From Anabaenopsis elenkinii CCIBt3563 (GTDB taxonomy: Bacteria; Cyanobacteriota; Cyanobacteriia; Cyanobacteriales; Nostocaceae): DNA of 64,000 nucleotides. The DNA is taken from positions 3,074,468-3,138,467 of the forward strand of contig NZ_CP063311.1 in assembly GCF_015245355.1 (NCBI RefSeq), read 5' to 3'. Positions 34,064 through 43,979 of the stretch are shown in pieces (the stretch's first letter is position 1; every line of letters starts with the position of its first letter). A model generated the notes under the pieces. The model had not been told where the DNA came from. It saw nothing but the letters and a program-made list of their open reading frames with translations, and did not search any database. The position numbers were made by a program, and so were the translations under genes.

Positions 34064-37000
34064 TTAGTTACACGTCGTTGCAACAGGAACTCGCTGAGGG
34101 TTATTTCCCCTGGGAGCAGCCACTAAAACCACATCTCCTTGAGCATTAACTACCCATCCCTGGGCGGGGATAACTCTTCGAGTCATGATAGATACAGGAG
34201 TTACCACAGCCGATGATTCCTCAGTCGTGGGAGCAATTAAACTCACCCCTACCTCATGACTACTATGTATTTGTTCTGGGGAACCAGGTAAACCCCCCTT
34301 ACCTCGGACTGTAAATTCACTTTTTCCCCATTGTCTACAAGCATTTTGGGCAATTAAAGCATTGGGGTCAAGGACATCCTCCGGAAATTCAATTAATCCC
34401 TGAATCGGGTCAACCTCCGGGGTATTAGTTTCTATGACACCATCAATACCCAGTTGGGAACTAGCAGTAATTTTACTATCTCTATCCTGAAAGATTCTCT
34501 GGGCGGTGATGTTAATATTTCCCCCTCTTCCTGCAAAGGCATCGGCAGTAATATTACTATCTCTACTCAGGAGAAAACTTGTATTGACTGTTATGTTACC
34601 ACCATTGCCACTACCCCCAGCGGTGGCAGAAATATTGCTCCTGTCCCGTTGACGGATGGTGTCTGTGATGTTGAGGGTAATATTACCACCTTCTCCACTG
34701 GCAGTGTTGGCGGTAATTGTCGAGCCTTGAGAGAGATTGAGGTTTTCCCCTGTGAGGAAAATATTACCACCATCCCCGGCTCCCGCACTATTAACAGCAA
34801 TGGTGGAACCGCTATTTAATTCTATGAGTATGGGGTCAATGATGATGTTTCCCCCTCGACCTGTGGAGTCTGGGGTGGTGCTGGAGGAAATGCTGCTATT
34901 ATTTAACCGCAGGTTGTCTGTGATGTAGAGTTGAATATTGCCAGCATTGCCTTGTTGGCTGGTGGAGGCGGTGATTTCTACGCCCTGGGCGAGGTTTAAG
35001 TTAGGGGTCTTGATGTCTATCTGACCTGCATTACCACTACCTGATGTTTCCACAGAGATTTTACCATTACCCTGAATGTTCATCTGTTGGGGGGCGGTGA
35101 GGCTGATATTTCCCCCGGCTCCCCTGGCGGTGGTGGAGGCAGAAATAAAACCTTTGTCGGTAAAGTTGATATTCAGGTTGGGGTGGTTGTTGTAGGGTTG
35201 TAAGGTGAGGTTACCGGCGGGGGCTTGTCCTTGGGTTTGGGCAAATATACCGAGTTTGCCGGAGATGGTTAAGTTAGAACTGTTAAGGGTGATACTTCCG
35301 CCGCCTTGGGTATTAGTGGCGGTGGCGGTGGCGGTGGCACTTAGTTGAGCATCTTTACCTATGTTCAGGGTGTCTGTATTAATGTTGATGTTACCCGGTC
35401 GCCCGGCGCTGGAGGTTTCCACGATGATTTTACTGTTGTCCCCAATGTCCACGATTTGAGGTGCGGTGATGGTGACATTACCGGCGTTACCTGCGCCTTG
35501 GGTAAAGGCTTCTACGCCGGCTCCGTCGGAAATTTGGAATCTGGGGGTGTTGATGGTAATGTTTCCGGCATTATTATCTGTGAGGGTGAAGGCTACAATG
35601 CCGCCCACATCTCTGTTTAATGCTGGGTTAAAATAAGTACCTGAAATCCCTACTTGCTCTGTAGCTCGAATGTTAATCGCTCCGGCATTGCCTTTACCAA
35701 AGGTACTAGCATTAATAATACCACCATTTTCCAGTGTCAAAGTAGAAGTATCAATGGTAATACCCACGCTATTTCCTTGTGCTGTTTGTGCTACTGCACT
35801 AGATACAGAACTAGTAAGTCCTCGACTAGATTCCCCCCGGATAGTCACGCCATCAGCGGCTCTAATCACAATCGACCCGGCATTACCCTGACCAAAGGTA
35901 CTAGCATTAATAGTACCACCATTTTCCAGAGTCAAAGTAGAAGTATCAATGGTAATATCCCCGCTATTTCCTTGTGCTGTTGGTGCTACTGCACTAGCTA
36001 TATAACTATTACTAAATCCTTGACTAGATTCCCCCCTGAGAGTCACCCCCTCAGTGGCTGTAATGTTTATCGCCCCAGCATTACCTTTACCAGATGTACT
36101 AGTATTAATATTAGCTCCGTTTTCCAGGGTTAAGGTAGAAGTATCAATAGTGATACCGCCACTATTTCCTTCTCCTGTAGGTAGTACAGTACTAGTTATA
36201 TAACTGCTAAATCCGTGACTATTTTCCCCTGTCAGAGTCACCCCATCGGTGGCTGTAATGGTTATCGCTCCGGCATTACCTTTACCAAATATACCGGCAA
36301 AAAATAAACCAAAATCTTTCAAAGTTAAACTAGAAGTATTGATGTGGATATTCCCCCCATTTCCTTGGCCGAATACGCCATTCAATATGAAGGAGTTATC
36401 CAGGGTGATTTTATCAGCATTATTAATCTGAATATCTCCCCCTTGAGCATCTGGTGAACCCATCCCCGGTGCTATCCCAACAAGCAGCTGACTATTTCCA
36501 GTTATCTCTAAATTTTGGGAATTTATTGTTATGCTCCCACCACCCCCAGCAGCAACATTTACCGCCGCACCATTACTGAGGCTGACATTTCCTTTGGTGA
36601 TATTTGTGGCGGCGCTATCTAAGGGACGGGGAAAGCTCAAACCCAAGTTGTCATCTATATCAACCCTTCCGGATTGGGTTAAACCACCCAACTGTACTGT
36701 ACTTCCGGGTGACCTGATTTGAGTATTATTCAGGCTGACATTACCCCCTATCAAAGCTAAGGTTTTACCCTCTGGAACACTCAGACTAGAATTAGTCAGG
36801 GTAATATTTCCTGGATCATCCCGAAATCTTAACCCCCTGGGAATATTTACTGTTAATAACGGCTGTGCTGTGGTATCTGTGCTACTAAACTCATAATTAT
36901 CAAAGATGGTACTATCGGCACTAGCAGCTATAAAGGAACCTTTGACATCTAACCGAGCATTGTCACCAAAACTAATACCATGGGGATTAATTAAAAACAG

Positions 37001-37342
37001 GTTAGCATTCCCCAACACTCCCAAGGTTCCCAAAATACTAGAAGGATTAGTTCCCGTCACCCTGGTGAAAATATTGCCAATACTATCGGGGTTACTAAAA
37101 TAAACCCCTCTGTCAGCGCCGACGTTAAAATCAGTGAAACTGTGAAATAAGTTACTCCCACGGATGGCTCCCCCTTCGATGATGTCACGGTTATTTACCG
37201 TATCATTCCTGACTGTGGAGTTTAAGCTATTGTCTGGTGTGAGTTGGGCGTTAACTACCTGCATATTTGCAGTAGTAATTAAGCCGATGAATATCTGAAG
37301 GAATAACTTACAACTGGGATGTTTGATGAATCCATCAATCAT
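34064..37342 (-). CDS. Two-partner-secretion exoprotein (filamentous haemagglutinin-like), copy 2
   Basis: A 1092-residue secreted TpsA protein. After a signal segment (LFLQIFIGLITTANMQVVNA) comes the TPS/haemagglutination domain (about residues 30-150): NRDIIEGGAIRGSNLFHSFT, LFLINPHGISFGDNARLDVK. The rest is repetitive beta-helix (GNAGAINITATEGVTLRGES, GNAGSIVIRAADGVTIRGES) with three long ~65-residue repeat units, ending with a conserved region (LIAQNACRQWGKSEFTVRGK). ATG 37342 is preferred because it matches the coupled start of copy 1 at 43979. It is nearly identical to copy 1 outside the repeat region. It would be exported by the TpsB encoded upstream and act at the cell surface (adhesion, sheath or contact). 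Confidence 0.92.
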   Translation of the reverse strand: MIDGFIKHPSCKLFLQIFIGLITTANMQVVNAQLTPDNSLNSTVRNDTVNNRDIIEGGAIRGSNLFHSFTDFNVGADRGVYFSNPDSIGNIFTRVTGTNPSSILGTLGVLGNANLFLINPHGISFGDNARLDVKGSFIAASADSTIFDNYEFSSTDTTAQPLLTVNIPRGLRFRDDPGNITLTNSSLSVPEGKTLALIGGNVSLNNTQIRSPGSTVQLGGLTQSGRVDIDDNLGLSFPRPLDSAATNITKGNVSLSNGAAVNVAAGGGGSITINSQNLEITGNSQLLVGIAPGMGSPDAQGGDIQINNADKITLDNSFILNGVFGQGNGGNIHINTSSLTLKDFGLFFAGIFGKGNAGAITITATDGVTLTGENSHGFSSYITSTVLPTGEGNSGGITIDTSTLTLENGANINTSTSGKGNAGAINITATEGVTLRGESSQGFSNSYIASAVAPTAQGNSGDITIDTSTLTLENGGTINASTFGQGNAGSIVIRAADGVTIRGESSRGLTSSVSSAVAQTAQGNSVGITIDTSTLTLENGGIINASTFGKGNAGAINIRATEQVGISGTYFNPALNRDVGGIVAFTLTDNNAGNITINTPRFQISDGAGVEAFTQGAGNAGNVTITAPQIVDIGDNSKIIVETSSAGRPGNININTDTLNIGKDAQLSATATATATNTQGGGSITLNSSNLTISGKLGIFAQTQGQAPAGNLTLQPYNNHPNLNINFTDKGFISASTTARGAGGNISLTAPQQMNIQGNGKISVETSGSGNAGQIDIKTPNLNLAQGVEITASTSQQGNAGNIQLYITDNLRLNNSSISSSTTPDSTGRGGNIIIDPILIELNSGSTIAVNSAGAGDGGNIFLTGENLNLSQGSTITANTASGEGGNITLNITDTIRQRDRSNISATAGGSGNGGNITVNTSFLLSRDSNITADAFAGRGGNINITAQRIFQDRDSKITASSQLGIDGVIETNTPEVDPIQGLIEFPEDVLDPNALIAQNACRQWGKSEFTVRGKGGLPGSPEQIHSSHEVGVSLIAPTTEESSAVVTPVSIMTRRVIPAQGWVVNAQGDVVLVAAPRGNNPQRVPVATTCN

Positions 37343-37441
37343 AACCTGGACTCTCCGCTTTTTTGCCATGTTCTATCGTCTCATGTCAAGTGGACGTATC
37401 CCAACCCAGAGGTTGGGTCTTGGTATTTCATCTGGGGAGTC

Positions 37442-40204
37442 TCACAACCACTTACCTAAGAGAACGTAAGCCGCCCAATAATAGGGACTGTTGTATTCTG
37501 GGTTATTTAAAAGAGCTAATTGGGCTTGGCGCAAAGCAGCGGCCTTACTCATATTTTTACCCATCAAAGCCTGATAAAATTCACTCATGAACAGAGCCGT
37601 TGATTGATCATTGACCTGCCAAAGGGTAGCTAATGTGCTGGGAGTCCCCGCTCGGACAGCAACGCCAGCCAGCCCTAGGGCGGCTCTCCTATCTCCCTTT
37701 ACGGTTTCGCAAGCACTCAATACTAGTAATTCAATAGGCTGCTGATCTCTAGAACGCAGTAAACTATTTAACTGGTTGAGATTCAGGCGATCATCCCAAG
37801 TCAGGAGAAAAGTATCATCACGTTGGGAGCTAAACTGTCCGTGGGTCGCTAGGTGAACAATAGTAAAAGGGGTTGAATTGAGGCTATTTTTCAAGCCTGC
37901 ACTGGTAAAAGAGGGATTAAGTAACTTAGTGCTACTAGGAACTTGTGATTGAACTTGTTGTACTTCTTGGAGGACAAAGGGTAATGGAGAAAATTGTTGC
38001 TCCTGCTCTTCGGGGACTTCACTCAATCCGCCGATGAGAGCCCGAGGTTTTTTGTCCACAAAAGGTTGCAAGTCTGTAAGTTCTAAGCCAGGAGCACGAG
38101 CAATGTTGTACTGTTCGACTATATACTTTTCACCGTTGTGGAGTACAGACATAGGAATATTCTGCAAAGCACTATCCAAGACAAAAACCAAAGTTTTAGT
38201 CTGACTTTGGGCTAAATCTTTTTCAGCAGGAGCTAACAGCCATTGGTATAGGATCTGCGCATTACTCAAAATTACTCTTTCATAGACTCGAGGATCAATT
38301 CTAATATTGTTTGGGTTAGCTAAACTCAACTCCTGAGTCAGTTCTCCCAGAATTTCCTCAACTATATTTTTATCAATCTTTGTGGTGTAATGAAGTAGGT
38401 CTTTATTTTGTGGTAACTTAACAATAATTTCAAAACTGTTTTCTAAAAGAATAGGATAAATCAGAGCAGCAGTGGGGTCTTGTTTATCCGTTATGTCGTC
38501 AATAACCACTGGCTTCGCATCCAGACAAACCAATCGCAAGAAGTTTTCTAACTCAGCTAATTGCAGAGAATCTATGGTTTCACGGGCTAGCTCTAAGTTT
38601 TTTTGGGGTATGTCGGCGTTGTCTTGACGCTGCAACAATAAACTGACATATTGACGATAAACAGGTTCAGTATTTTCCCTAAAATTAAATTGATTTTCAG
38701 TATTAATAGCCACTAAGGCTGGGCGTAAGGAGCGCAGATTTGCCAGTGATTGGGCGTAAACAGTCAGGGCTGCTTCAGTTTTGCCTTGAGCTTTGAGCAG
38801 TCGCCCTTGTTGCCATTGCCATTGATAGGTTAACTCTGGTGCCTGAGCCTGCCAAGAGTCATATAATGCTTGTTGAGTGTAGTTATTAGCTGTATTCCAG
38901 TCCTGGCGACTCTCATATAATCTTCCCACAAGTCCCAGGATATAGGATTTTGTCCGTTGATCTTGAAGTTGGGCGGCATCTTGTGCAGCACTGTTTAAGC
39001 TGTCAATTGCCTCCTGGAAAGATACTTGATCAACGGATGATAAGTTGAGAGTTGTAGGACTGAGGCAAGTTAGCTGTTTTTGCTGTAAACAAAGAGAATT
39101 CCTGGTATAACTAATCTGAGCATAAATGGCTTCTCTACCCCGGGGGAGTTGAGTTAATAAAACTTTGATTGGAGATATTAAAGCTTGTGCTTTGGTCCAT
39201 TTTTGCTCTCCTATTAATAATTCTAGCTGATTGAGTTGAGATTTCACTTGTAAAATAGCTGAATCTGGATATAACACAGAAGCTGCTTTTTCATCAGCTG
39301 CTTGATATTTCTCTAACGCTTTGCGTCGATAAATTGCCGCTTGTCGGTTATTTCTTAGTTCTGTAGCTCTATTGGCTAAGGCCAGTTCTATATTAGCTAA
39401 GTTCAGCAAAACTTTACTTTCATCTGCTGGTAAATTACTGGTTTGAGCAATTGCTAAACTAGCTTCTAGGATTTTTTGCCCTTGAGTCAAATTACCTTGA
39501 ATGCGCATCACATTACCCAGACTTCTTAAAGCTTTGGCTTGGTAAATCTTCTGGGGATTTGCTAGTATCTCCTGTTGCAGTTTTGTTATTTCCACCTCAG
39601 AAATGTCACATTCTTCATCGCTTAAATCTAATGTTGCTAACAAGGTTTGACAAGCTCGCCCATAAAGTCCTAAATCTTCCATAGCTTGAGCTTGATTAAT
39701 CAAATTAATTTGATGAAGTTGACCATCGACTGACTGGGGATAAAGTCTAGCAGCTTTTTGCCATGTATTTAAAGCCGCCTGAGATTGCCCGGTTTTTTGG
39801 AGGAGTTGCCCTTGAATATCCAGAGTTTGAGCTAAAATACGTTGTTGTTCTGTAGTCGTTTTGGTAGATTGTAAAATCTCCAAACTTTTGTTAATGGCTG
39901 TATTGGCTGCTTCCCATTCTCCTAATTGCTGATGGGTGAGAGAAAGGTTACTCCATACAGTGGCTGCATTCAGGGATTGATGGGGTAATGTTCTGATGGC
40001 TTGTTGCCAAACTGGTATAGCTTTGGTAAATTCCCCTGAGTTGTAAAGTTGCCTGCCTTGTTGTATCAGTTGTATTGTATCTGTATGAATCTGAGCAATC
40101 ACAGGAGGGATAGCTAAAGTAAGACAGAAAAGTAGAATCAGCAGAAAAACAGAGGGCTGGAATCTGGGTTTTAATCTGAGCTTTTTTTTGTGAGTTGGTT
40201 TCAT
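37442..40204 (-). CDS. Exported TPR-CHAT (caspase-like) protein
   Basis: A 920-residue protein with a basic N-terminus and signal sequence (FLLILLFCLTLAIPPVIAQ). About 12 TPR-like repeats follow from residue 40 to 500 (for example AIPVWQQAIRTLPHQSLNAA, KSYILGLVGRLYESRQDWNT), then a CHAT domain (about 590-920). The catalytic His lies in IVHLATHGQF and the catalytic Cys in LLVLSACETVKGDRRAALGL; the end GVAVRAGTPSTLATLWQVND and SPYYWAAYVLLGKWL is typical. CHAT proteases are related to separases and caspases. The gene is between two tpsA copies (14 bp after copy 1), so its target may be a secreted adhesin, but this is inference. ATG 40204 is chosen over GTG 40231. Confidence 0.9.
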   Translation of the reverse strand: MKPTHKKKLRLKPRFQPSVFLLILLFCLTLAIPPVIAQIHTDTIQLIQQGRQLYNSGEFTKAIPVWQQAIRTLPHQSLNAATVWSNLSLTHQQLGEWEAANTAINKSLEILQSTKTTTEQQRILAQTLDIQGQLLQKTGQSQAALNTWQKAARLYPQSVDGQLHQINLINQAQAMEDLGLYGRACQTLLATLDLSDEECDISEVEITKLQQEILANPQKIYQAKALRSLGNVMRIQGNLTQGQKILEASLAIAQTSNLPADESKVLLNLANIELALANRATELRNNRQAAIYRRKALEKYQAADEKAASVLYPDSAILQVKSQLNQLELLIGEQKWTKAQALISPIKVLLTQLPRGREAIYAQISYTRNSLCLQQKQLTCLSPTTLNLSSVDQVSFQEAIDSLNSAAQDAAQLQDQRTKSYILGLVGRLYESRQDWNTANNYTQQALYDSWQAQAPELTYQWQWQQGRLLKAQGKTEAALTVYAQSLANLRSLRPALVAINTENQFNFRENTEPVYRQYVSLLLQRQDNADIPQKNLELARETIDSLQLAELENFLRLVCLDAKPVVIDDITDKQDPTAALIYPILLENSFEIIVKLPQNKDLLHYTTKIDKNIVEEILGELTQELSLANPNNIRIDPRVYERVILSNAQILYQWLLAPAEKDLAQSQTKTLVFVLDSALQNIPMSVLHNGEKYIVEQYNIARAPGLELTDLQPFVDKKPRALIGGLSEVPEEQEQQFSPLPFVLQEVQQVQSQVPSSTKLLNPSFTSAGLKNSLNSTPFTIVHLATHGQFSSQRDDTFLLTWDDRLNLNQLNSLLRSRDQQPIELLVLSACETVKGDRRAALGLAGVAVRAGTPSTLATLWQVNDQSTALFMSEFYQALMGKNMSKAAALRQAQLALLNNPEYNSPYYWAAYVLLGKWL

Positions 40205-40217
40205 TGTCACCCTGAAC

Positions 40218-43200
40218 TTAATTTGATGCACAAGTTACAGCAACAGGAACTCGCTGAGGGTTATTTCCCCTGGGATCAGCCACTAAAACCACATCTCCTT
40301 GAGCATTAACTACCCATCCCTGGGCGGGGATAACTCTTCGAGTCATGATAGATACAGGACTGACCACAGCCGATGATTCCTCAGTCGTGGGAGCAATTAA
40401 ACTCACCCCTACCTCATGACTACTGTGGATTTGTTCTGGGGAACCAGGTAAACCCCCCTTACCTCGGACTGTAAATTCACTTTTTCCCCATTGTCTACAA
40501 GCATTTTGGGCAATTAAAGCATTGGGGTCAAGGACATCCTCCGGAAATTCAATTAATCCCTGAATCGGGTCAACCTCCGGGGTATTAGTTTCTATGACAC
40601 CATCAATACCCAGTTGGGAACTAGCAGTAATTTTACTATCTCTATCCTGAAAGATTCTCTGGGCGGTGATGTTAATATTTCCCCCTCTTCCTGCAAAGGC
40701 ATCGGCAGTAATATTACTATCTCTACTCAGGAGAAAACTGGTATTGACTGTTATGTTACCACCATTGCCACTACCCCCAGCGGTGGCAGAAATATTGCTC
40801 CTGTCCCGTTGACGGATGGTGTCTGTGATCTTGAGGGTAATATTACCACCTTCTCCACTGGCAGTGTTGGCGGTAATTGTCGAGCCTTGAGAGAGATTGA
40901 GGTTTTCCCCGGTGAGGAAAATATTACCACCATCCCCGGCTCCCGCACTATTAACAGCAATGGTGGAACCGCTATTTAATTCTATGAGTATGGGGTCAAT
41001 GATGATGTTTCCCCCTCGACCTGTGGAGTCTGGGGTGGTGCTGGAGGAAATACTGCTATTATTTAACCGCAGGTTGTCTGTGATGTAGAGTTGAATATTC
41101 CCAGCATTCCCTTGTTGGCTGGTGGAGGCGGTGATTTCTACGCCCTGGGCGAGGTTTAAGTTAGGGGTCTTGATGGCTATCTGACCTGCATTACCACTAC
41201 CTGATGTTTCCACAGAGATTTTACCATTACCCTGAATGTTCATCTGTTGGGGGGCGGTGAGGGTGATATTTCCCCCGGCTCCCCTGGCGGTGGTGGAGGC
41301 AGAAATAAAACCGTTGTCGGTAAAGTTGATATTCAGGTTGGGGTGGTTGTTGTAGGGTTGTAAGGTGAGGTTACCGGCGGGGGCTTGTCCTTGGGTTTGG
41401 GCAAATATACCGAGTTTGCCGGAGATGTTTAAGTTAGAACTGTTAAGGGTGATACTTCCGCCGCCTTGGGTATTAGTGGCGGTGGCGGTGGCGGTGGCAC
41501 TTAGTTGAGCATCTTTACCTATGTTCAGGGTGTCTGTATTAATGTTGATGTTACCCGGTCGCCCGGCGCTGGAGGTTTCCACGATGATTTTACTGTTGTC
41601 CCCAATGTCCACGATTTGAGGTGCGGTGATGGTGACATTACCGGCGTTACCTGCGCCTTGGGTAAAGGCTTCTACGCCGGCTCCGTCGGAAATTTGGAAT
41701 CTGGGGGTGTTGATGGTAATGTTGCCGGCATTATTATCTGTGAGGGTGAAGGCTACAATGCCGCCCACATCTGTGTTTAATGCTGGGTTAAAATAAGTAC
41801 CTGAAATCCCTACTTGCTCTGTAGCTCGAATGTTAATCGCTCCGGCATTGCCTTTACCAAAGGTACTAGCATTAATAATACTACCATTTTCCAGTGTCAA
41901 AGTAGAAGTATCAATGGTAATATCCCCGCTACTTCCTGGTGCTGCTGCTCCTACTGCACTAGCTATATAACTACTAAATCCTTGACTATTTTCCCCCCTG
42001 AGACTCACTCCATCAGTGGCTGTAATGTTTATCGCCCCAGCATTACCTTTACCAGATGTACTAGTATTAATATTTGCGCCATCTTCCAGGGTTAAGTTAG
42101 AAGTATTAATAGTGATACCGCCACTATTTCCCTCTCCTGTAGGTAGTACAGTACTAGCTATATAACTGCTAAATCCTTGACGATTTTCCCCCCTGAGAGT
42201 CACCCTGTCAGTGGCTGTAATGTTTATCGCCCCAGCATTACCTTTACCAAAGGTACTGGCATTAATAAAACTATTTTTTTCTAAGGTTAAGGTAGAAGTA
42301 TCAATGGTGATACCGCCACTATTTCCCTCTCCTGTTGGTGCTACTGCATTAGCTATATAACTGCTAAATCCTTGACGATTTTCCCCCGTGAGAGTCACTC
42401 CATCAGTAGCTTTAATGGTTATCGCTCCGGCATTACCCTGACCAAAGGTACTAGCATTAATAGTAACTCCGCCTTCCAGGGTTAAGGTAGAAGTATCAAT
42501 GGTGATACCGCCACTATTTCCCTCTCCTGTTGGTGCTACTGCACTAGCTATATAACTACTAAATCCTTGACGATTTTCCCCCCTGAGAGTCACCGCGTCA
42601 GTGGCTGTAATGTTTATCGCTCCCGCATTACCTTGACCCGAAGTATAGGTATTAATATTAGATCCATTTTCCAGGGTTAAGGTAGAAGTATCAATGGTGA
42701 TACCGCCACTATTTCCCTCTCCTGTTGGTAGTACAGTACTAGCTATATAACTGCTCAATCCTTGACTATTTTCCCCTGTCAGAGTCACCCCATCGGTGGC
42801 TGTAATTGCGATCGCTCCTGTATTACCTTGACCGGAGATACTCGCATTAATAAAACCAAAATCTTTCAAAGTTAAACTAGAAGTATTGATGTGGATACTC
42901 CCAGCATTTCCTTGGCCGAATACTTCATTAAATATGAAGGAGTTATCCAGGGTGATTTTATCAGTATTATTAATCTGAATATCTCCCCCTTGAGCATCTG
43001 GTGAAACCATCGCCGCAAATATGAAGGAGTTATCCAGGGTGATTTTATCAGCATTATTAATCTGAATATCTCCTCCTTGAGCATCTGGTGAACCCATCGC
43101 CGCTGCTATCCCAACACGCAGCTGACTATTTCCAGTTATCTCTAAATTTTGGGAATTTATTGTTATGCTCCCACCACCACCTGAAGCCACATCTATGACA

Positions 43201-43979
43201 GTGCTATTACCAAGGTTGACATTTCCCCTGGTGATATTTGTGGCGGCGCTATCTAAGGGACGGGGAAAGCTCAAACCCAAGTTGTCATCTATATCAACCC
43301 TTCCCGCTTGGGTTAAACCACCCAACTGTACTGTACTTCCGGGTGACCTGATTTGAGTATTATTCAGGCTGACATTACCCCCAATCAAAGCTAAGGTTTT
43401 ACCCTCTGGAACACTCAGACTAGAATTAGTCAGGGTAATATTTCCTGGATGCTCCCGAAATCTTAACCCCCTGGGAATATTTACTGTTAATAACGGCTGT
43501 GCTGTGGTATCTGTGCTACTAAACTCATAATTATCAAAGATGATACTATGCGCACTAGCAGCTATAAAGGAACCTTTGACATCTAACCGAGCATTGTCAC
43601 CAAAACTAATACCATGGGGATTAATTAAAAACAGGTTAGCATTCCCCAACACTCCCAAGGTTCCCAAAATACTAGAAGGATTAGTTCCTGTCACCCTGGT
43701 GAAAATATTGCCAATACTATCGGGGTGACTAAAATAAACCCCTCTGTCAGCGCCGACGTTAAAATCAGTGAAACTGTGAAATAAGTTACTCCCACGGATG
43801 GCTCCCCCTTCGATGATGTCACGGTTATTTACCGTATCATTCCTGACTGTGGAGTTTAGGGTATTGTCTGGTGTGAGTTGGGCGGTTACCATCTGCATAT
43901 TTGCAGTAGTAATTAAGCCGATGACCATCTGAAGGAATAAGTAACAACTGGGATGTTTGATTAACCCCTGAATTTTCAT
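40218..43979 (-). CDS. Two-partner-secretion exoprotein (filamentous haemagglutinin-like), copy 1
   Basis: A 1253-residue TpsA exoprotein. The start MKIQGLIKHPSCYLFLQM at ATG 43979 overlaps the tpsB stop as ATGA, showing translational coupling. The TPS domain (NRDIIEGGAIRGSNLFHSFT, LFLINPHGISFGDNARLDVK) is followed by a beta-helix with five ~65-residue units (GVTLRGENxQGFSSYIAS) and a shared conserved C-terminal region. Both ends are nearly identical in DNA to copy 2 at 34064, with expansion of internal repeats in this copy and a further 29-residue duplicated unit at about residues 290-350. It is exported by the adjacent TpsB. Confidence 0.93.
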   Translation of the reverse strand: MKIQGLIKHPSCYLFLQMVIGLITTANMQMVTAQLTPDNTLNSTVRNDTVNNRDIIEGGAIRGSNLFHSFTDFNVGADRGVYFSHPDSIGNIFTRVTGTNPSSILGTLGVLGNANLFLINPHGISFGDNARLDVKGSFIAASAHSIIFDNYEFSSTDTTAQPLLTVNIPRGLRFREHPGNITLTNSSLSVPEGKTLALIGGNVSLNNTQIRSPGSTVQLGGLTQAGRVDIDDNLGLSFPRPLDSAATNITRGNVNLGNSTVIDVASGGGGSITINSQNLEITGNSQLRVGIAAAMGSPDAQGGDIQINNADKITLDNSFIFAAMVSPDAQGGDIQINNTDKITLDNSFIFNEVFGQGNAGSIHINTSSLTLKDFGFINASISGQGNTGAIAITATDGVTLTGENSQGLSSYIASTVLPTGEGNSGGITIDTSTLTLENGSNINTYTSGQGNAGAINITATDAVTLRGENRQGFSSYIASAVAPTGEGNSGGITIDTSTLTLEGGVTINASTFGQGNAGAITIKATDGVTLTGENRQGFSSYIANAVAPTGEGNSGGITIDTSTLTLEKNSFINASTFGKGNAGAINITATDRVTLRGENRQGFSSYIASTVLPTGEGNSGGITINTSNLTLEDGANINTSTSGKGNAGAINITATDGVSLRGENSQGFSSYIASAVGAAAPGSSGDITIDTSTLTLENGSIINASTFGKGNAGAINIRATEQVGISGTYFNPALNTDVGGIVAFTLTDNNAGNITINTPRFQISDGAGVEAFTQGAGNAGNVTITAPQIVDIGDNSKIIVETSSAGRPGNININTDTLNIGKDAQLSATATATATNTQGGGSITLNSSNLNISGKLGIFAQTQGQAPAGNLTLQPYNNHPNLNINFTDNGFISASTTARGAGGNITLTAPQQMNIQGNGKISVETSGSGNAGQIAIKTPNLNLAQGVEITASTSQQGNAGNIQLYITDNLRLNNSSISSSTTPDSTGRGGNIIIDPILIELNSGSTIAVNSAGAGDGGNIFLTGENLNLSQGSTITANTASGEGGNITLKITDTIRQRDRSNISATAGGSGNGGNITVNTSFLLSRDSNITADAFAGRGGNINITAQRIFQDRDSKITASSQLGIDGVIETNTPEVDPIQGLIEFPEDVLDPNALIAQNACRQWGKSEFTVRGKGGLPGSPEQIHSSHEVGVSLIAPTTEESSAVVSPVSIMTRRVIPAQGWVVNAQGDVVLVADPRGNNPQRVPVAVTCASN
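41897..42871. repeat. 195-bp tandem coding repeats in tpsA copy 1 (about five units)
   Basis: The landmark TATATAACT recurs at 41964, 42159, 42354, 42549 and 42744, exactly 195 bp apart, encoding a 65-residue beta-helix unit. Copy 2 of the gene has only three comparable units, with slightly altered spacing. Boundaries are approximate. Such units can be gained or lost by recombination. Confidence 0.88.
42930..43103. repeat. 87-bp direct repeat (two copies) in tpsA copy 1
   Basis: ATGAAGGAGTTATCCAGGGT begins at 42934 and again at 43021, 87 bp apart, with the intervening sequence nearly the same. It encodes SPDAQGGDIQINNADKITLD twice. Copy 2 at 34064 has only one such unit, so this is a recent in-frame duplication. 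Confidence 0.9.

Noticed and set aside
35345..36431. Several plus-strand frames opposite the tpsA genes
   Set aside because: They are antisense shadows of the repetitive exoprotein coding sequence, with periodic Ser/Thr/Ile composition produced by the repeats.
41897..42871. CRISPR-like periodic repeats
   Set aside because: The 195-bp period is in-frame coding repeats of a beta-helix adhesin with no unique spacers between short repeats; no CRISPR array or cas gene is present in the window.
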